From the NCBI RefSeq assembly GCF_022647505.1, contig NZ_CP071409.1, positions 1,116,001-1,180,000 on the forward strand: a stretch of DNA of 64,000 nt, read 5' to 3'. How positions within the stretch are numbered: position 1 is the first letter of the stretch; every line of letters begins with the position of its first letter. Positions 40,297 through 52,465 of this stretch are shown piece by piece. This stretch comes from [Pantoea] beijingensis (GTDB lineage Bacteria > Pseudomonadota > Gammaproteobacteria > Enterobacterales > Enterobacteriaceae). The notes beneath the pieces are model-generated. The model was not told the origin of the DNA, made no database searches, and worked only from the letters and a program-made list of their open reading frames with translations. A program made the position numbers and the translations under genes.

Positions 40297-41688
40297 ATGA
40301 AAATAGTAAGTAAGCTCACCTTTTTAGGTATCATGCTTTTCTTTTCTATAAATGCTTATGCTGGTCAATTAGATAGTAGCGGGCTACTTGATTCTTTATT
40401 AGATAAGTTTCAACAAGTAGCCGGTACATGGACAACAGTAATTGCTGACTATGCAAATTGGCTCTTCTGGGGGCTGGTATTAATAAGTATGGTTTGGACA
40501 TTTGGTATGATGGCGATGCAAGGGGAAGGGTTGACAGGCATACTTGCTGAAATAGTTCGCTTTTTTGCCGTCATTGGTTTTTTTTATTATCTTTTAATCA
40601 ACGGCCCATCCATATCGCAATCCATAATTAATTCAATGAGACAACTTGCAGCAAACGCTTTAGGAATAAGTACTGGTATTTCGCCCTCAAGCATAGTTGA
40701 TATGGCGTTTGCGATATTAACAAAGGTCAGTTCCGCCGCATCAATTTGGTCGCCAATGATATCCACCATTATGATAACAGTCGCGATAATCGTTTTGGTA
40801 GTGATGTCCCTTATAGCGATAAATATGCTAATCATGTTGGTTTCTGCATGGGTATTATGTTATGCAGGAGTTATATTGCTTGGATTTGGTGGTTCGAAAT
40901 GGACCTCTGATATAGCAATTAATTACTTACGAACTGTTTTATCGATTGGCATTCAATTATTCACGATGACATTAATTATTGGGATAGGACAATCATTTAT
41001 AGATCAATATTTTTCTCTTATTAAAGATGATGTTCCTGATCTTAATAGTCTTATCGTTTTGCTTCTGGCGTCAATTATCCTGTTAGTATTAACGAATAAG
41101 CTACCACTGTTGTTATCAGGTGTTGTAGGAGGGGCTTCTTTACAAGGGATTGGTGGATTTGGGGCGGGTATGATTACCGGCGCTGCCGCTACTGCCATCA
41201 GCGGCGCTGGAGCAATGGCAATGGGGGCATCAGCTCAAGTCAGCGGCGGAACCTCTGCATTAAAGGCAGCGTTCGAGTCTGCGCAAGCTGCCATGGCCGA
41301 GGAATCTGGTTCAGGTGGTGGAGGCGGTTCCGCTGGAGGATTTGGCGGCGGGGAAGATACCGGTTCTGTAGATACTTCTGGAGGCCAACCCTCAGGCAGT
41401 TCCGGTGGTTCGTCAGCAGGGAGCAGTTCAGTTAGCGCCAGCGGAGGAAGTCAGGGGTTTGCTTCATTCTCACGAGCTGGCCGCATGGCAAGCCATATGG
41501 GAAGCAGTATGGCTAACGGAGCTGCTGAATACCAGACAATGAAGCGAAATAGCGATTCTTCTCGTGTCCAACGGACTATTGGAGGGGAGTTGGCGACTCA
41601 TATACGTAAACAAACAGCTACTCGTCGGGATAACCGCGAACACGATGATTTTGCCGGAGATAGCTTATCCGGCAATAATAAATCTTGA
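40297..41688 (+). CDS. trbL: TrbL/VirB6-type conjugative transfer membrane protein
   Basis: 463 residues from the ATG at 40297. A signal-like start (FLGIMLFFSINAYAGQLD) precedes at least five transmembrane segments between residues 50 and 290, followed by a Gly/Ser/Ala-rich tail (GSGGGGGSAGGFGGG) and a charged end. This architecture is typical of TrbL. It would be the inner-membrane channel component of a P-type secretion system whose ATPases and core proteins are not encoded here. Confidence 0.87.
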   Translation: MKIVSKLTFLGIMLFFSINAYAGQLDSSGLLDSLLDKFQQVAGTWTTVIADYANWLFWGLVLISMVWTFGMMAMQGEGLTGILAEIVRFFAVIGFFYYLLINGPSISQSIINSMRQLAANALGISTGISPSSIVDMAFAILTKVSSAASIWSPMISTIMITVAIIVLVVMSLIAINMLIMLVSAWVLCYAGVILLGFGGSKWTSDIAINYLRTVLSIGIQLFTMTLIIGIGQSFIDQYFSLIKDDVPDLNSLIVLLLASIILLVLTNKLPLLLSGVVGGASLQGIGGFGAGMITGAAATAISGAGAMAMGASAQVSGGTSALKAAFESAQAAMAEESGSGGGGGSAGGFGGGEDTGSVDTSGGQPSGSSGGSSAGSSSVSASGGSQGFASFSRAGRMASHMGSSMANGAAEYQTMKRNSDSSRVQRTIGGELATHIRKQTATRRDNREHDDFAGDSLSGNNKS

Positions 41689-41770
41689 ATCAAGCGCGTC
41701 AGTTTATGGGGGAGCGCGAGCTGACGCTTTCACTGAGAGAACTTTACTTCTGCAACTCAAAGGAAAAACT

Positions 41771-42208
41771 ATGTCCAAGACTCCCGATTCACGGTTACGC
41801 AATGAGGGCTTTCGCAAAGCAGAGGCTTCACTGAGACTTGAAGGAATGGACCCCAGTGGTACTCCATTGTACGAGTCCATTAAGGCACGTATTATTTCAG
41901 GTGAGCTGACGTATGAGCAGGGGCGTTCTGAGATTCTTGCATACTACACAAAAGCAGATACTGCCGGGCCTGTGACAGTGGGAGAAATGCTGACAGAGGA
42001 ATTTTTAAAACCGCTGAACATGTCTCATGATGAACTGGCGGAATCTATGGGGGTTTCCCTCCAGGATGTTGGGGATATCATATGCGGGCGGCGTCGTCTC
42101 AACGCTAATGAGGGGCGCCTTCTTGCAGGCATGTTTGGAACGGATGAGGACTTCTGGAGCAACCTTCAGAAGTCACGAGATCTTCATGAAAATAATGGGG
42201 GTGATTGA
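41771..42208 (+). CDS. VbhA-like Fic-toxin antitoxin fused to an HTH (HigA-like) domain
   Basis: 145 residues from the ATG at 41771 after AAAGGAAAAACT; longer upstream frames overlap trbL. Residues 10-62 resemble class I Fic antitoxins: the inhibitory helix motif SLRLEG (residues 20-25, fitting [S/T]xxxE[G/N]) is followed by YESIKARIISGELTYEQGRSEILAYY. The rest is a helix-turn-helix with a HigA-like character (LTEEFLKPLNMSHDELAESMGVSLQDVGDIICGRRRL). A fic toxin should follow, but only 215 bp of non-coding DNA and then the ATPase gene are present, so the antitoxin is an orphan. Confidence 0.78.
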   Translation: MSKTPDSRLRNEGFRKAEASLRLEGMDPSGTPLYESIKARIISGELTYEQGRSEILAYYTKADTAGPVTVGEMLTEEFLKPLNMSHDELAESMGVSLQDVGDIICGRRRLNANEGRLLAGMFGTDEDFWSNLQKSRDLHENNGGD

Positions 42209-44236
42209 CCTATGTTTCCATCACATGTCATGCATTGAACCGCCCCTCAAATGTCATGATATTATAGGTTTTACAAGGAAAATTATCTGTAATCAGAAGT
42301 TTTTGCCATGAAGTGCCTGGATTTGATACTGAACATTATATTGGGAGTAGTCTTGACAACGTAGCATTTTCGCGCTTTGGGGAACCAGTAATCGACACGG
42401 GAGCCGTGCGAAAGGGGAAAATAATGCTGTCTAATATTGAAATAGCAAACGAAGCAAGTTACGGCGTAAATACACAACGTCTGTCAGGACTTCGTTCTAT
42501 CAATTTTATTTTTGGCACCAACGGGTCGGGTAAAACAACTATTTCGCGCGTCATTGCGAACCCCGCCGGAAAACCTACCTGCGCAGTTACATGGACTGGC
42601 CAGCCATTAGAGTGTCTGGTCTACAACAGTGACTTTTGCTTTCGGAATTTCGCTCAACAGATGCCGGGCATTTTCACACTAGGGCAGGCAGAGGCTGAAA
42701 CGCTTGCCAAGATCGAAGCGGCGAACGCCCAGGTGCAATCCCTGACCCGCGACATTGCTCAACTCCAAAATACCTTGGGCGACGTAAGCTCCGGCAAACT
42801 CGGGGAGCTCCAGGCTTTAAGGGCTGGTATCGAACAGAAATGCTGGGAGATCAAGACAGTCCACGATCCTCATTTTCAAGAGGCATTCACTGGCTTCCGA
42901 AATTCTAAGGTCAACTTTTGCGACAAGATCCTAATGGAGTGGGCGCAGAACTCTGCTGAGATTGTTCCGCTTGACGAGCTCAAACAACGTGCACTGACAA
43001 TTTTTGAGAAAGGGCTTGAACGGCTCACACCCATCGTAGTGTTTGACGCCAACGACCTTGTGCTCCTCGAAGGCTCGGCAGTTCTCTCGAAAAAAATTGT
43101 AGGAAAAGAAGACGTCGACATCGCTGCACTTATACGTCGCCTCGGCAACAGCGACTGGGTACGGCAAGGCCTTGGCTATGTAGATGAAGCGGGGTCGCAG
43201 TGCCCATTCTGCCAGCAGGAGATGAACGACTCTTTAAAAACAAAATTGAATGCCTACTTTGACGAGACCTATCTTGCTGATATCGCTGCAATCGACCGCA
43301 TAAGGGAGGCATATGACACTTACTCCAAAACCCTTTTGGCTCGGCTCGAATTGATTCACAGCGCGCGAAGTAAGTATCTTGATGTGGTAGCGTTTCGCGC
43401 CGACATCGATCGACTCTCGGCACGGTTAGAGCTGAATCTTCGGCAAATCGACCGCAAACGGAAAGAGGCAAGTTCACAAGTCACGCTTGAGCCTGTTGGT
43501 GAAATCGTCACCTCCCTTCAAGAGGCTATCTCCAATGCGAATACTGAGATCGATAAACACAATGCGACGGTTGACAATCTGGCGACCGAACGGGCCGCTC
43601 TTGTATCGCAAATCTGGAGATGTTTACTTGAGGAATCGAGACTCGCATTCACTGACCACGATACCGCGAAAAGGGGGCTCGATCTTGCCGTAACTGGCCT
43701 GACGGCTGGTCTTGCTTCAAAGCGAGCGGCACTTGCAGCGGCCAGTAACGAACTTGCCGCGTTGGAACGCGAAGTAACGAGTGTTCAGCCAACCGTTACC
43801 GAGATTAACGCCATTCTAAGATCGTTCGGCTTCACGGGATTCCGACTCGCGACCACTGGCCAGCATCAAAACCTCTATGAAATTGTGAGAGGAGATGGGA
43901 GAGAAGCTGCTACCACCCTTAGCGAGGGAGAGCGCACCTTCATCACTTTCCTCTACTTTTACCATCTCATTAGAGGCAGTATGAACGCAAGCGGTATAAA
44001 CGCGGAGCGAGTCGTCGTGTTCGACGATCCTGTTTCTAGCCTCGACAGTGATGTGCTCTTTATCGTCAGTGCTCTGATCAAACGCGTGCTCGATGAGGCT
44101 TGCGGAGGGGCTGGGCTTATAAAGCAGGTCTTTCTATTGACGCACAATATCTACTTCCATAAGGTGAAGTGGCACACTGAATTTGGCCACCTGAACAGAG
44201 GTGATATGCTCACCTCAGAACAACACAGGTGCTCCA

Positions 44237-45405
<1,169 letters not shown>

Positions 45406-45924
45406 CCACTTCAAGGAAGTATCTTTCGATCCCAAGCGCGGCACAGAATGCCGAGCACACGAGACGTTTTGGATTGTGCGGAAGGTGAACGATGTATCCG
45501 TAATCACCAGCTACAATCACAACCCGATCAGTACTTCTTATGAGCTCCTTTGGGCTGAAGTCAGGTCGCCGAACCGATCAAATATTGCGATCCAAAACAC
45601 GCTAAGACGCATCCTCGAGAACTACTTCAAGATTCTCGGAAACCTCGATAAGGATGACATCTGCGCGAGATTCGAGGGCCGCGACCAGCAAATATGTGGT
45701 TCGCTCTTTACTTGGGTGAATGACGGGTCGCACAGTTTCAACGATGACCTGTACATTTCTGCCGATGATGCGATGGTCACCCGTTATCTCGATGTTTTTC
45801 GCAGGATTTTCGAAGTTACAAATCACCTCGCACATTACGAGATGATGATGGGGCCACAAGCGCTAGCGACTATAGCACTTGCGAATGAGAACACAGTCAC
45901 CGACGCTGTGGACGATATGACAGC

Positions 45925-48210
45925 ATGAGTTACGACTTCAAAAATCTATCATCGGCCGACTTTGAGGATCTTGTTCGAGATCTCATTGGAAGAGAAGAAG
46001 GGCTTCGCTTCGAAGCATTCTGCGCAGGGCCCGACGGCGGCATTGATGGTCGGCACGCGCAGGCCAATGGTAGAGTCATTCTACAGGCGAAGCATTATGA
46101 AGGTTCGTCATTCGGCAAACTGACAGCAACTATGAAACGTGAGCGTTCGTCAATAGATAAGCTGGCTCCCACTCGCTACATTCTTGCGACCTCCTGTAAA
46201 TTTACTCCGCTTGGCAAGAGTAAGCTCGCTCCGCTCATAGGGCCCAGTCTGGGGTCTGAAGCGGATATTTTTGGTCCGGAGGACATCAACGGCCTTCTCC
46301 GGAAGTATCCAGATATTCTCAAGTCGCACATCAAACTATGGCTTTCCGGCGCAGGTGTTCTGGATCGAGTCATCCGCGCGGCGGCCCATACCTTTGCTGC
46401 GTTCACGCGAGAAGACATCGAACAGAAGGTACGTGTCTACGCATCAAACCTCAGCTTCGACGAATCACTTGCTACGTTAGAGAAGCATCGCCTTCTTATC
46501 ATTTCCGGGCCTCCGGGTGTCGGCAAAACGACATTGGCCGAGATGCTTTGCTACACCTTCCTGAGTGAGCAGTGGGAGCTCGTTCCCATCCGTAGTCTGG
46601 AGGACGGCTTCGCTGCTATTGCCGACAGCAAAAAGCAGGTATTCCTATTCGACGACTTCTTGGGAAAGGTTGCTCTTGACCGGCAAGCTTTGGCACACAA
46701 AGATTCTGATTTGGCGCGGTTCATGAGCCGAGTACGTCGCTCACCGAATGCCCGTTTTATTCTGACGACGCGGGCGTACATTTTTGAGGAAGCCCGGAGG
46801 GTTTCAGAATATCTTGGCGATCAGCGCCTCGATGTGACGAAGTATGTACTCGATGTTGGTGTCTATACACGCCGGATCAAGGCACGGATTCTTTACAATC
46901 ATCTTCTCGTCTCAGAGACACCTCAGTCGTATATCCGGGCACTATTGGAAAGCAAGAAGCTTGGGGAAATTGTTGATCATAAAAACTATAACCCGCGTGT
47001 CATCGAGGCCATGACAGACGCATTTCGTGTCCGCGATATTGAACCTGCCAACTACCCTGCAGATTTTATCGACGCGCTGAATAATCCTAGCCAGATTTGG
47101 GACACTGCTTTCCGCACACACATCGATCATCGGTGCAGGCACCTTTTGATAGCGATGTTTTTTCTGGCGGAGTATGGGGTATCATTGGTGACCCTTCGCT
47201 CATCTTTTGAGCCCTTACATACAGCGATGAGCAGAACCTACGGCCTAGCGCATGGGCCTAAGGATTTCGAAGAAGCCCTTCGTATCCTAGAAGGTAGCTT
47301 CGTCAATATCGTCAATATCAGCGGACCAAGGGTCTCCTTTCTCAACCCCTCATTAAAAGACTATCTCTCAACCTATCTGCTGGACACTGAGCTCCTTATT
47401 CTCCTTGTCCCTACGGCAGCCTCTATAGACTGGTTGTCGAGCTTGTGGGACTTCGTGTATCCAAGCGGCCTCAGCGAAGCCGATCAAGCAAAGATTGCCC
47501 GAGCCTGCGTTGCCATGCTGGAGATGCTCGAAACTCGTCCGCACTGGCGTCCGCGATCTGGCGATGCTCGCTCGCTTGAATACAACGACGCTGCAAACTC
47601 TAAGCGGCTACGGATGCTGATGGATTGGTGGCAACTTACAAGCGAACGGAGGTTTGCTGATAGCATCATGACAATTGCCCGCAATCCACAACAAGGGTTT
47701 GGTGCATGGCTAGATGGAGAAGCCTTGATCGACTTGTTTTGTCGGTTAAGAGAAAAAGGATGTGGGCAGCCATTCATTTACGAAGATGGATTACTGGAGC
47801 TTCTTGAAAAGGCGATCGCGGACACGATACGCTGGAGTTCAAGTGACATCCTATCTACGCTTATTGATGTGGTTGATGCAGCGCAAGGGCTTCCCGTCAA
47901 CATCACCTATGCCTTGCAGACGGCTGTGCTCGAAGAGTTCGAGGAGAATACCAGTCGCATCAGCGAAGATGATAGCGAGTCCTCCTTATCGGATCGTATA
48001 GATGCCCTTAAAAAATTCGCGCCGCGTTTCGGTGTGCCGGATGCTGTTTTAAAGAGTGCCGTTTCAGCCATCGAGGATCGTATCGGTGAGATTGAAGACC
48101 AGAGTAGTCCTGCTCCCTCTCCAAGTTTTACGTCTTCGAACAAGAGTGAATTTGATAATTTTGACGATACGGCTCTCCGAGATCTTTTCACACCTCTTCT
48201 CGATCGATAG
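45925..48210 (+). CDS. Mrr-type nuclease fused to a STAND NTPase (nSTAND3-like)
   Basis: 761 residues. The N-terminal restriction-endonuclease fold has FEDLVRDL, GPDGGIDG (D41) and the QAKHY catalytic lysine (Q54-K56). A STAND-type NTPase follows with Walker A SGPPGVGKTTL (about 194-204), Walker B VFLFDDF and the ILTTR sensor. The C-terminal 400 residues are helical and probably repeat-like, as expected for a ligand sensor. The ATG overlaps the ATPase stop (ATGA), so the two were co-translated. Avs-type defence proteins have the same nuclease-STAND plan but are longer. The gene itself is intact, but the upstream IS may be polar. Confidence 0.87.
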   Translation: MSYDFKNLSSADFEDLVRDLIGREEGLRFEAFCAGPDGGIDGRHAQANGRVILQAKHYEGSSFGKLTATMKRERSSIDKLAPTRYILATSCKFTPLGKSKLAPLIGPSLGSEADIFGPEDINGLLRKYPDILKSHIKLWLSGAGVLDRVIRAAAHTFAAFTREDIEQKVRVYASNLSFDESLATLEKHRLLIISGPPGVGKTTLAEMLCYTFLSEQWELVPIRSLEDGFAAIADSKKQVFLFDDFLGKVALDRQALAHKDSDLARFMSRVRRSPNARFILTTRAYIFEEARRVSEYLGDQRLDVTKYVLDVGVYTRRIKARILYNHLLVSETPQSYIRALLESKKLGEIVDHKNYNPRVIEAMTDAFRVRDIEPANYPADFIDALNNPSQIWDTAFRTHIDHRCRHLLIAMFFLAEYGVSLVTLRSSFEPLHTAMSRTYGLAHGPKDFEEALRILEGSFVNIVNISGPRVSFLNPSLKDYLSTYLLDTELLILLVPTAASIDWLSSLWDFVYPSGLSEADQAKIARACVAMLEMLETRPHWRPRSGDARSLEYNDAANSKRLRMLMDWWQLTSERRFADSIMTIARNPQQGFGAWLDGEALIDLFCRLREKGCGQPFIYEDGLLELLEKAIADTIRWSSSDILSTLIDVVDAAQGLPVNITYALQTAVLEEFEENTSRISEDDSESSLSDRIDALKKFAPRFGVPDAVLKSAVSAIEDRIGEIEDQSSPAPSPSFTSSNKSEFDNFDDTALRDLFTPLLDR

Positions 48211-48334
48211 ATTAAGCGCTTATCCAGCACCCGTAGCGTTGCCATTAAGCTGGCTAGCTCTCTAGGTACTCCCGGCAAAATTATCCACTACAGTCAGGGC
48301 TCGAAACCTCGACGTAACCAGATTAAGGACGATA

Positions 48335-48409
48335 TATAAGAAAGCCGATTATCGTGAACAGCGTAAAGCCAAGATGCAGGACTGAGCTGATATGATTGAC
48401 GAGTGGGCA
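48335..48409 (+). pseudogene. Remnant of a second island integrase C-terminus
   Basis: TAT AAG AAA GCC GAT TAT encodes YKKADYREQRKAKMQD, then TGA where the intact integrase has W, then ADMIDEWA. This aligns with YNKAEYREQREEML and ANMIDEWV at the end of the integrase at 31.7 kb. It shows that an integrase-bearing element once ended here, so the SEC-C gene to the right may belong to a separate acquisition. Confidence 0.8.
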
Positions 48410-48453
48410 TTATGGTGCTCGAAAGATCAGTAGTTCAAAACGGGGTGATAAGA

Positions 48454-50790
48454 ATGAATATGGAAGAAGATCGAAAGAGGGGTGCTGCTTCTTTATTGAA
48501 GGATATGGAGTCCATCGCTGCCCGAATGCGTGAGTTGGTTGCAAAAATGCCTCCGCATGATTTGCTCGGATACATCTACGCTCAGCACATGATGAAAATA
48601 ATGGGCAATCAAATTGGGGGTGAAAAGCAAGTTCAAGAGGATGGTCCCGATGACGTGTTTAATGAAACCCAGTTCTTACTGGAGTATGTTCACGCTGTTC
48701 TGGCATCTGATGCCGCACCCGCGGATATGGAATTCGACGAAGTACGGTGCACTGAGCTGTTTGAACTTGGCCGAAAACTAAGAGAACAGGCCATGTTCTT
48801 TGCTATGTTTACCTCCGCTGGTACCAAAGATGGCATCTTTGGTCCTAACACGGCCGACATTGAATTCCGTGCGAAATCCACCTGGGTCATGATCCGTGGG
48901 AATCGTTATCAAGTTTTGGAAGGCGAGTTTTATCGATACGTTCTGGCACCTCACAATGATGTTTTGGAGGAGGTGTATGGTGTTGGTGCAACCGATATTG
49001 CAGAAGGCTTTCAGGCTATGGCCGACGCCACTCGTACCGGGCACGCCAACGCAATTACGGAGATGAAGAAGCAGTTTGAGGCGGCAAAGGTCTTTTCGAT
49101 AGAGCAAGGTAAGTCTATGGAAGACGCTATGGAGTCATGGGTTGCTGAACATGAGGAGCAGTCCAAAGCGGCACGAGGGGCGATGGAGGATATGCTTCGC
49201 GGTGGTATTGCCAATGTAAGCCGTCACACGAAGTTGCCACCGACATTGCTAGCAGACTTGTCATACCAGCGAGGAGAAGATACTGAGTTCTTCGCCGCGG
49301 GTGATTTTAAGGGGACACCCTTTCGGACACTGCCAGCACGTAAGAAACCTCTAATTCAGCTTGGGCCGGACTACTACGCAGTAGATCCCTGTTTTGCTCG
49401 CGATGCGGGGTATCGTGCGCTCCTATTTAACCTCCTTCAGCGAAAGCCGGATTACAATAAGGTCTTTAAAGATCGGCAGAAAATAATGAGCGAAGCAGCC
49501 TTTGCCGACATTCTCTATGCCCAGCTTCCGGGAGCCACAGTTCTCCAGGAGGTTTACTACAAGGATCCTGACAGCAAGCAGTGGTCCGAAAACGATACTC
49601 TGATCCTGGTCGATGATGTGCTGTTACTAGTTGAGGCCAAGGCTGGTGCAGCTGCCACCATTGCATCACCGGCGCTTGATTTTGGCCGCCATGCTCAATC
49701 AGTACAGGACTTAGTACTCAAGGCATATAAACAATGTGCGCGCTTCTTCAATTATATGAATTCGGCGGATGAAGTGTCCCTCTATCACCTCGTGGATGGC
49801 AAATACGAAGAGTGTTGCCGTGTGCGTCGCTCTGACTACAGGGTGATGATTCCTATCGGTTTAACCGTCGAGTCATTCGCGCCTTTTTCCACGTATTGTA
49901 AGGAGCTACCGCAGGTTGAGCCTCTACTTGGAAAGTATGCTTTTATTTCACTGTCCATCGACGACTTGTTTGTGCTCAAGCGACTCCTACCCACGCCCGG
50001 CGAGTTCATGCACTACATGGAAGTGCGGCAAGCTGTGGCTGGGATACGTGGAGCTCATCTCTTCGACGAGTTCGATCACTTGGGTGCTTATCTTAAGAAG
50101 AATCGTTTCGATCAGGATATTGTTGAGCAGCTGAAGGAAGAGAAAGCGAACATGCTTGTCTGGGATGGCATGAGTGACATCGTTGACAGGACCTTCGAAG
50201 GTGAAGAGTGGGAAAATAAGCCGTTCCCAAGTCAGAAGTTCCCGGAAGAGGTTCTGAAGCTGCTTGGAGCACTCGATAGCACCCGAGCTAGCGGTTGGCT
50301 TTCAGCAGAGAGTCATATCCGTGACCTAGGAGAGGAAGGGCGGAATAATCTGGCCAAGATGCTGACCGATCTTCGCAAAACACTGATTCAGCATCCCGTT
50401 CGTTACTTTGTTCTGGGCGGGGACGGTATGCCGCTCTTCGTATGGCTTCAACGGCATGGCCATCCAATTGACTGGACTAAGGTGAACAATAAGGCCAGCG
50501 CAGGTGCGTTGAGCGTCAAGGCTACTAACATCATTGGCGTTGTGGCTGAAGTTAGTGCCGATGGTACTTATGTCCAGGCGCGGTCTTTCAAAGTTTACAT
50601 ACCGACAGAGCAAACGGCAGAAAACGTCCACATTTATGAAGACGCAGCGAGAATGACCAATCCTGTACGTACGGTCAATCTCGAACAGGAAAAACAAGCC
50701 TCCCTTGGTCGCAAGAGCAGAAAGATTGGCCGTAATGTCCCTTGTCCATGCGGCAGTGGCATGAAATACAAGAGATGTCATGGTCGGTAA
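48454..50790 (+). CDS. PD-(D/E)XK nuclease-like protein with C-terminal SEC-C zinc motif
   Basis: 778 residues from the ATG at 48454 after GGGGTGA; an upstream frame from 48403 overlaps the integrase remnant. Residues about 379-398 read ENDTLILVDDVLLLVEAKAG, the D-x-EXK core of NERD/PD-(D/E)XK nucleases (E394, K396). The C-terminus PCPCGSGMKYKRCHG is a SEC-C motif that binds zinc. The N-terminal 350 residues are helical with no recognised domain. Last gene before attR; a single-gene defence effector is plausible but not proved. Confidence 0.8.
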   Translation: MNMEEDRKRGAASLLKDMESIAARMRELVAKMPPHDLLGYIYAQHMMKIMGNQIGGEKQVQEDGPDDVFNETQFLLEYVHAVLASDAAPADMEFDEVRCTELFELGRKLREQAMFFAMFTSAGTKDGIFGPNTADIEFRAKSTWVMIRGNRYQVLEGEFYRYVLAPHNDVLEEVYGVGATDIAEGFQAMADATRTGHANAITEMKKQFEAAKVFSIEQGKSMEDAMESWVAEHEEQSKAARGAMEDMLRGGIANVSRHTKLPPTLLADLSYQRGEDTEFFAAGDFKGTPFRTLPARKKPLIQLGPDYYAVDPCFARDAGYRALLFNLLQRKPDYNKVFKDRQKIMSEAAFADILYAQLPGATVLQEVYYKDPDSKQWSENDTLILVDDVLLLVEAKAGAAATIASPALDFGRHAQSVQDLVLKAYKQCARFFNYMNSADEVSLYHLVDGKYEECCRVRRSDYRVMIPIGLTVESFAPFSTYCKELPQVEPLLGKYAFISLSIDDLFVLKRLLPTPGEFMHYMEVRQAVAGIRGAHLFDEFDHLGAYLKKNRFDQDIVEQLKEEKANMLVWDGMSDIVDRTFEGEEWENKPFPSQKFPEEVLKLLGALDSTRASGWLSAESHIRDLGEEGRNNLAKMLTDLRKTLIQHPVRYFVLGGDGMPLFVWLQRHGHPIDWTKVNNKASAGALSVKATNIIGVVAEVSADGTYVQARSFKVYIPTEQTAENVHIYEDAARMTNPVRTVNLEQEKQASLGRKSRKIGRNVPCPCGSGMKYKRCHGR

Positions 50791-51049
50791 AATGTGCCAG
50801 CACGGGTGGCTAGAATCTGCTAAGAAGTTCAAATGGATGTTGTGCGTAATTTATATAACTAGCTGTTTTTTATGTTTAATTAAATATTGAACTCATGTTA
50901 TGCGAGAGTCTTCTCAGCATGATCCTGAGCTGAATAAACGTCGATGAGCAGAAAAAATAAAAAAATCTCTGCATGGTATAGATTGTGGTATCGAGAAAGA
51001 TAGGTGTTATAACTAACTGTTAGTTAAGCTTATTTTTATTTCATTGATA
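50791..51049. other. Right terminal non-coding region of the island
   Basis: AT-rich, 260 bp, no gene. AACTAACTGTTAGTT at 51011-51025 is an inverted repeat that could be an integrase arm site close to attR. Confidence 0.4.
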
Positions 51050-51078
51050 ATTGAGTGGGAATGATTTCGCGTCTGGCA
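51050..51078 (+). repeat. attR of the guaA genomic island
   Basis: An exact 29-bp copy of the guaA 3' end found at 30250-30278. It is followed by AACAGAAGCCCGCG, the first half of a guaA-like terminator stem, which is then broken by an IS fragment beginning at 51122. Confidence 0.92.
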
Positions 51079-51121
51079 TAGACCGGTAGCAAATAGCATA
51101 AAAAACAGAAGCCCGCGTCAT

Positions 51122-51243
51122 TGGACTGCACCCCAAAAGTTGGACACCCAACTAACTAAGGTGCAGTTTTTATGAGTAGTCCCAAGTTCTCACTTGAGCT
51201 ACGGCTTGCCGCCGTGCAGCATTATCTTTCTGGTAAAAACGGT
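51122..51243 (+). mobile_element. Truncated IS3-family (IS150-like) left end
   Basis: It begins TGGACTGCACCCCAAAAGTT, an IS end, and encodes only MSSPKFSLELRLAAVQHYLSGKNG from the ATG at 51172 before being cut at about 51243. Non-functional. Confidence 0.75.
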
Positions 51244-51310
51244 TGGACTGACCCCGCTCAGGTAGACGATCCTGCCCTATAGTTTGAGCATAGCCGCTGT
51301 CTTTCGAGCG

Positions 51311-52277
<967 letters not shown>

Positions 52278-52465
52278 CTATATCCCTCCTTGCAAATACG
52301 ATTTGAAGTTCGGACAACTGTTCGGGCTTCAGATGAACGGCTCAGCCTGTGCGTCAATCGCTATGCTGCGGACTTTAATACCCCCGGGAGGAATCGAACT
52401 ACACAGACCTTGCCAAATCTAAGCCAGTTCATAGTAATCCACTTTCGAGATACAAGGAGGAGCAT

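Noticed and set aside
42313..42423. N-terminal extension of the ATPase frame from 42313
   Set aside because: The segment before MLSNIEIAN is not ATPase-like, and AAAGGGG stands right before the ATG at 42424.
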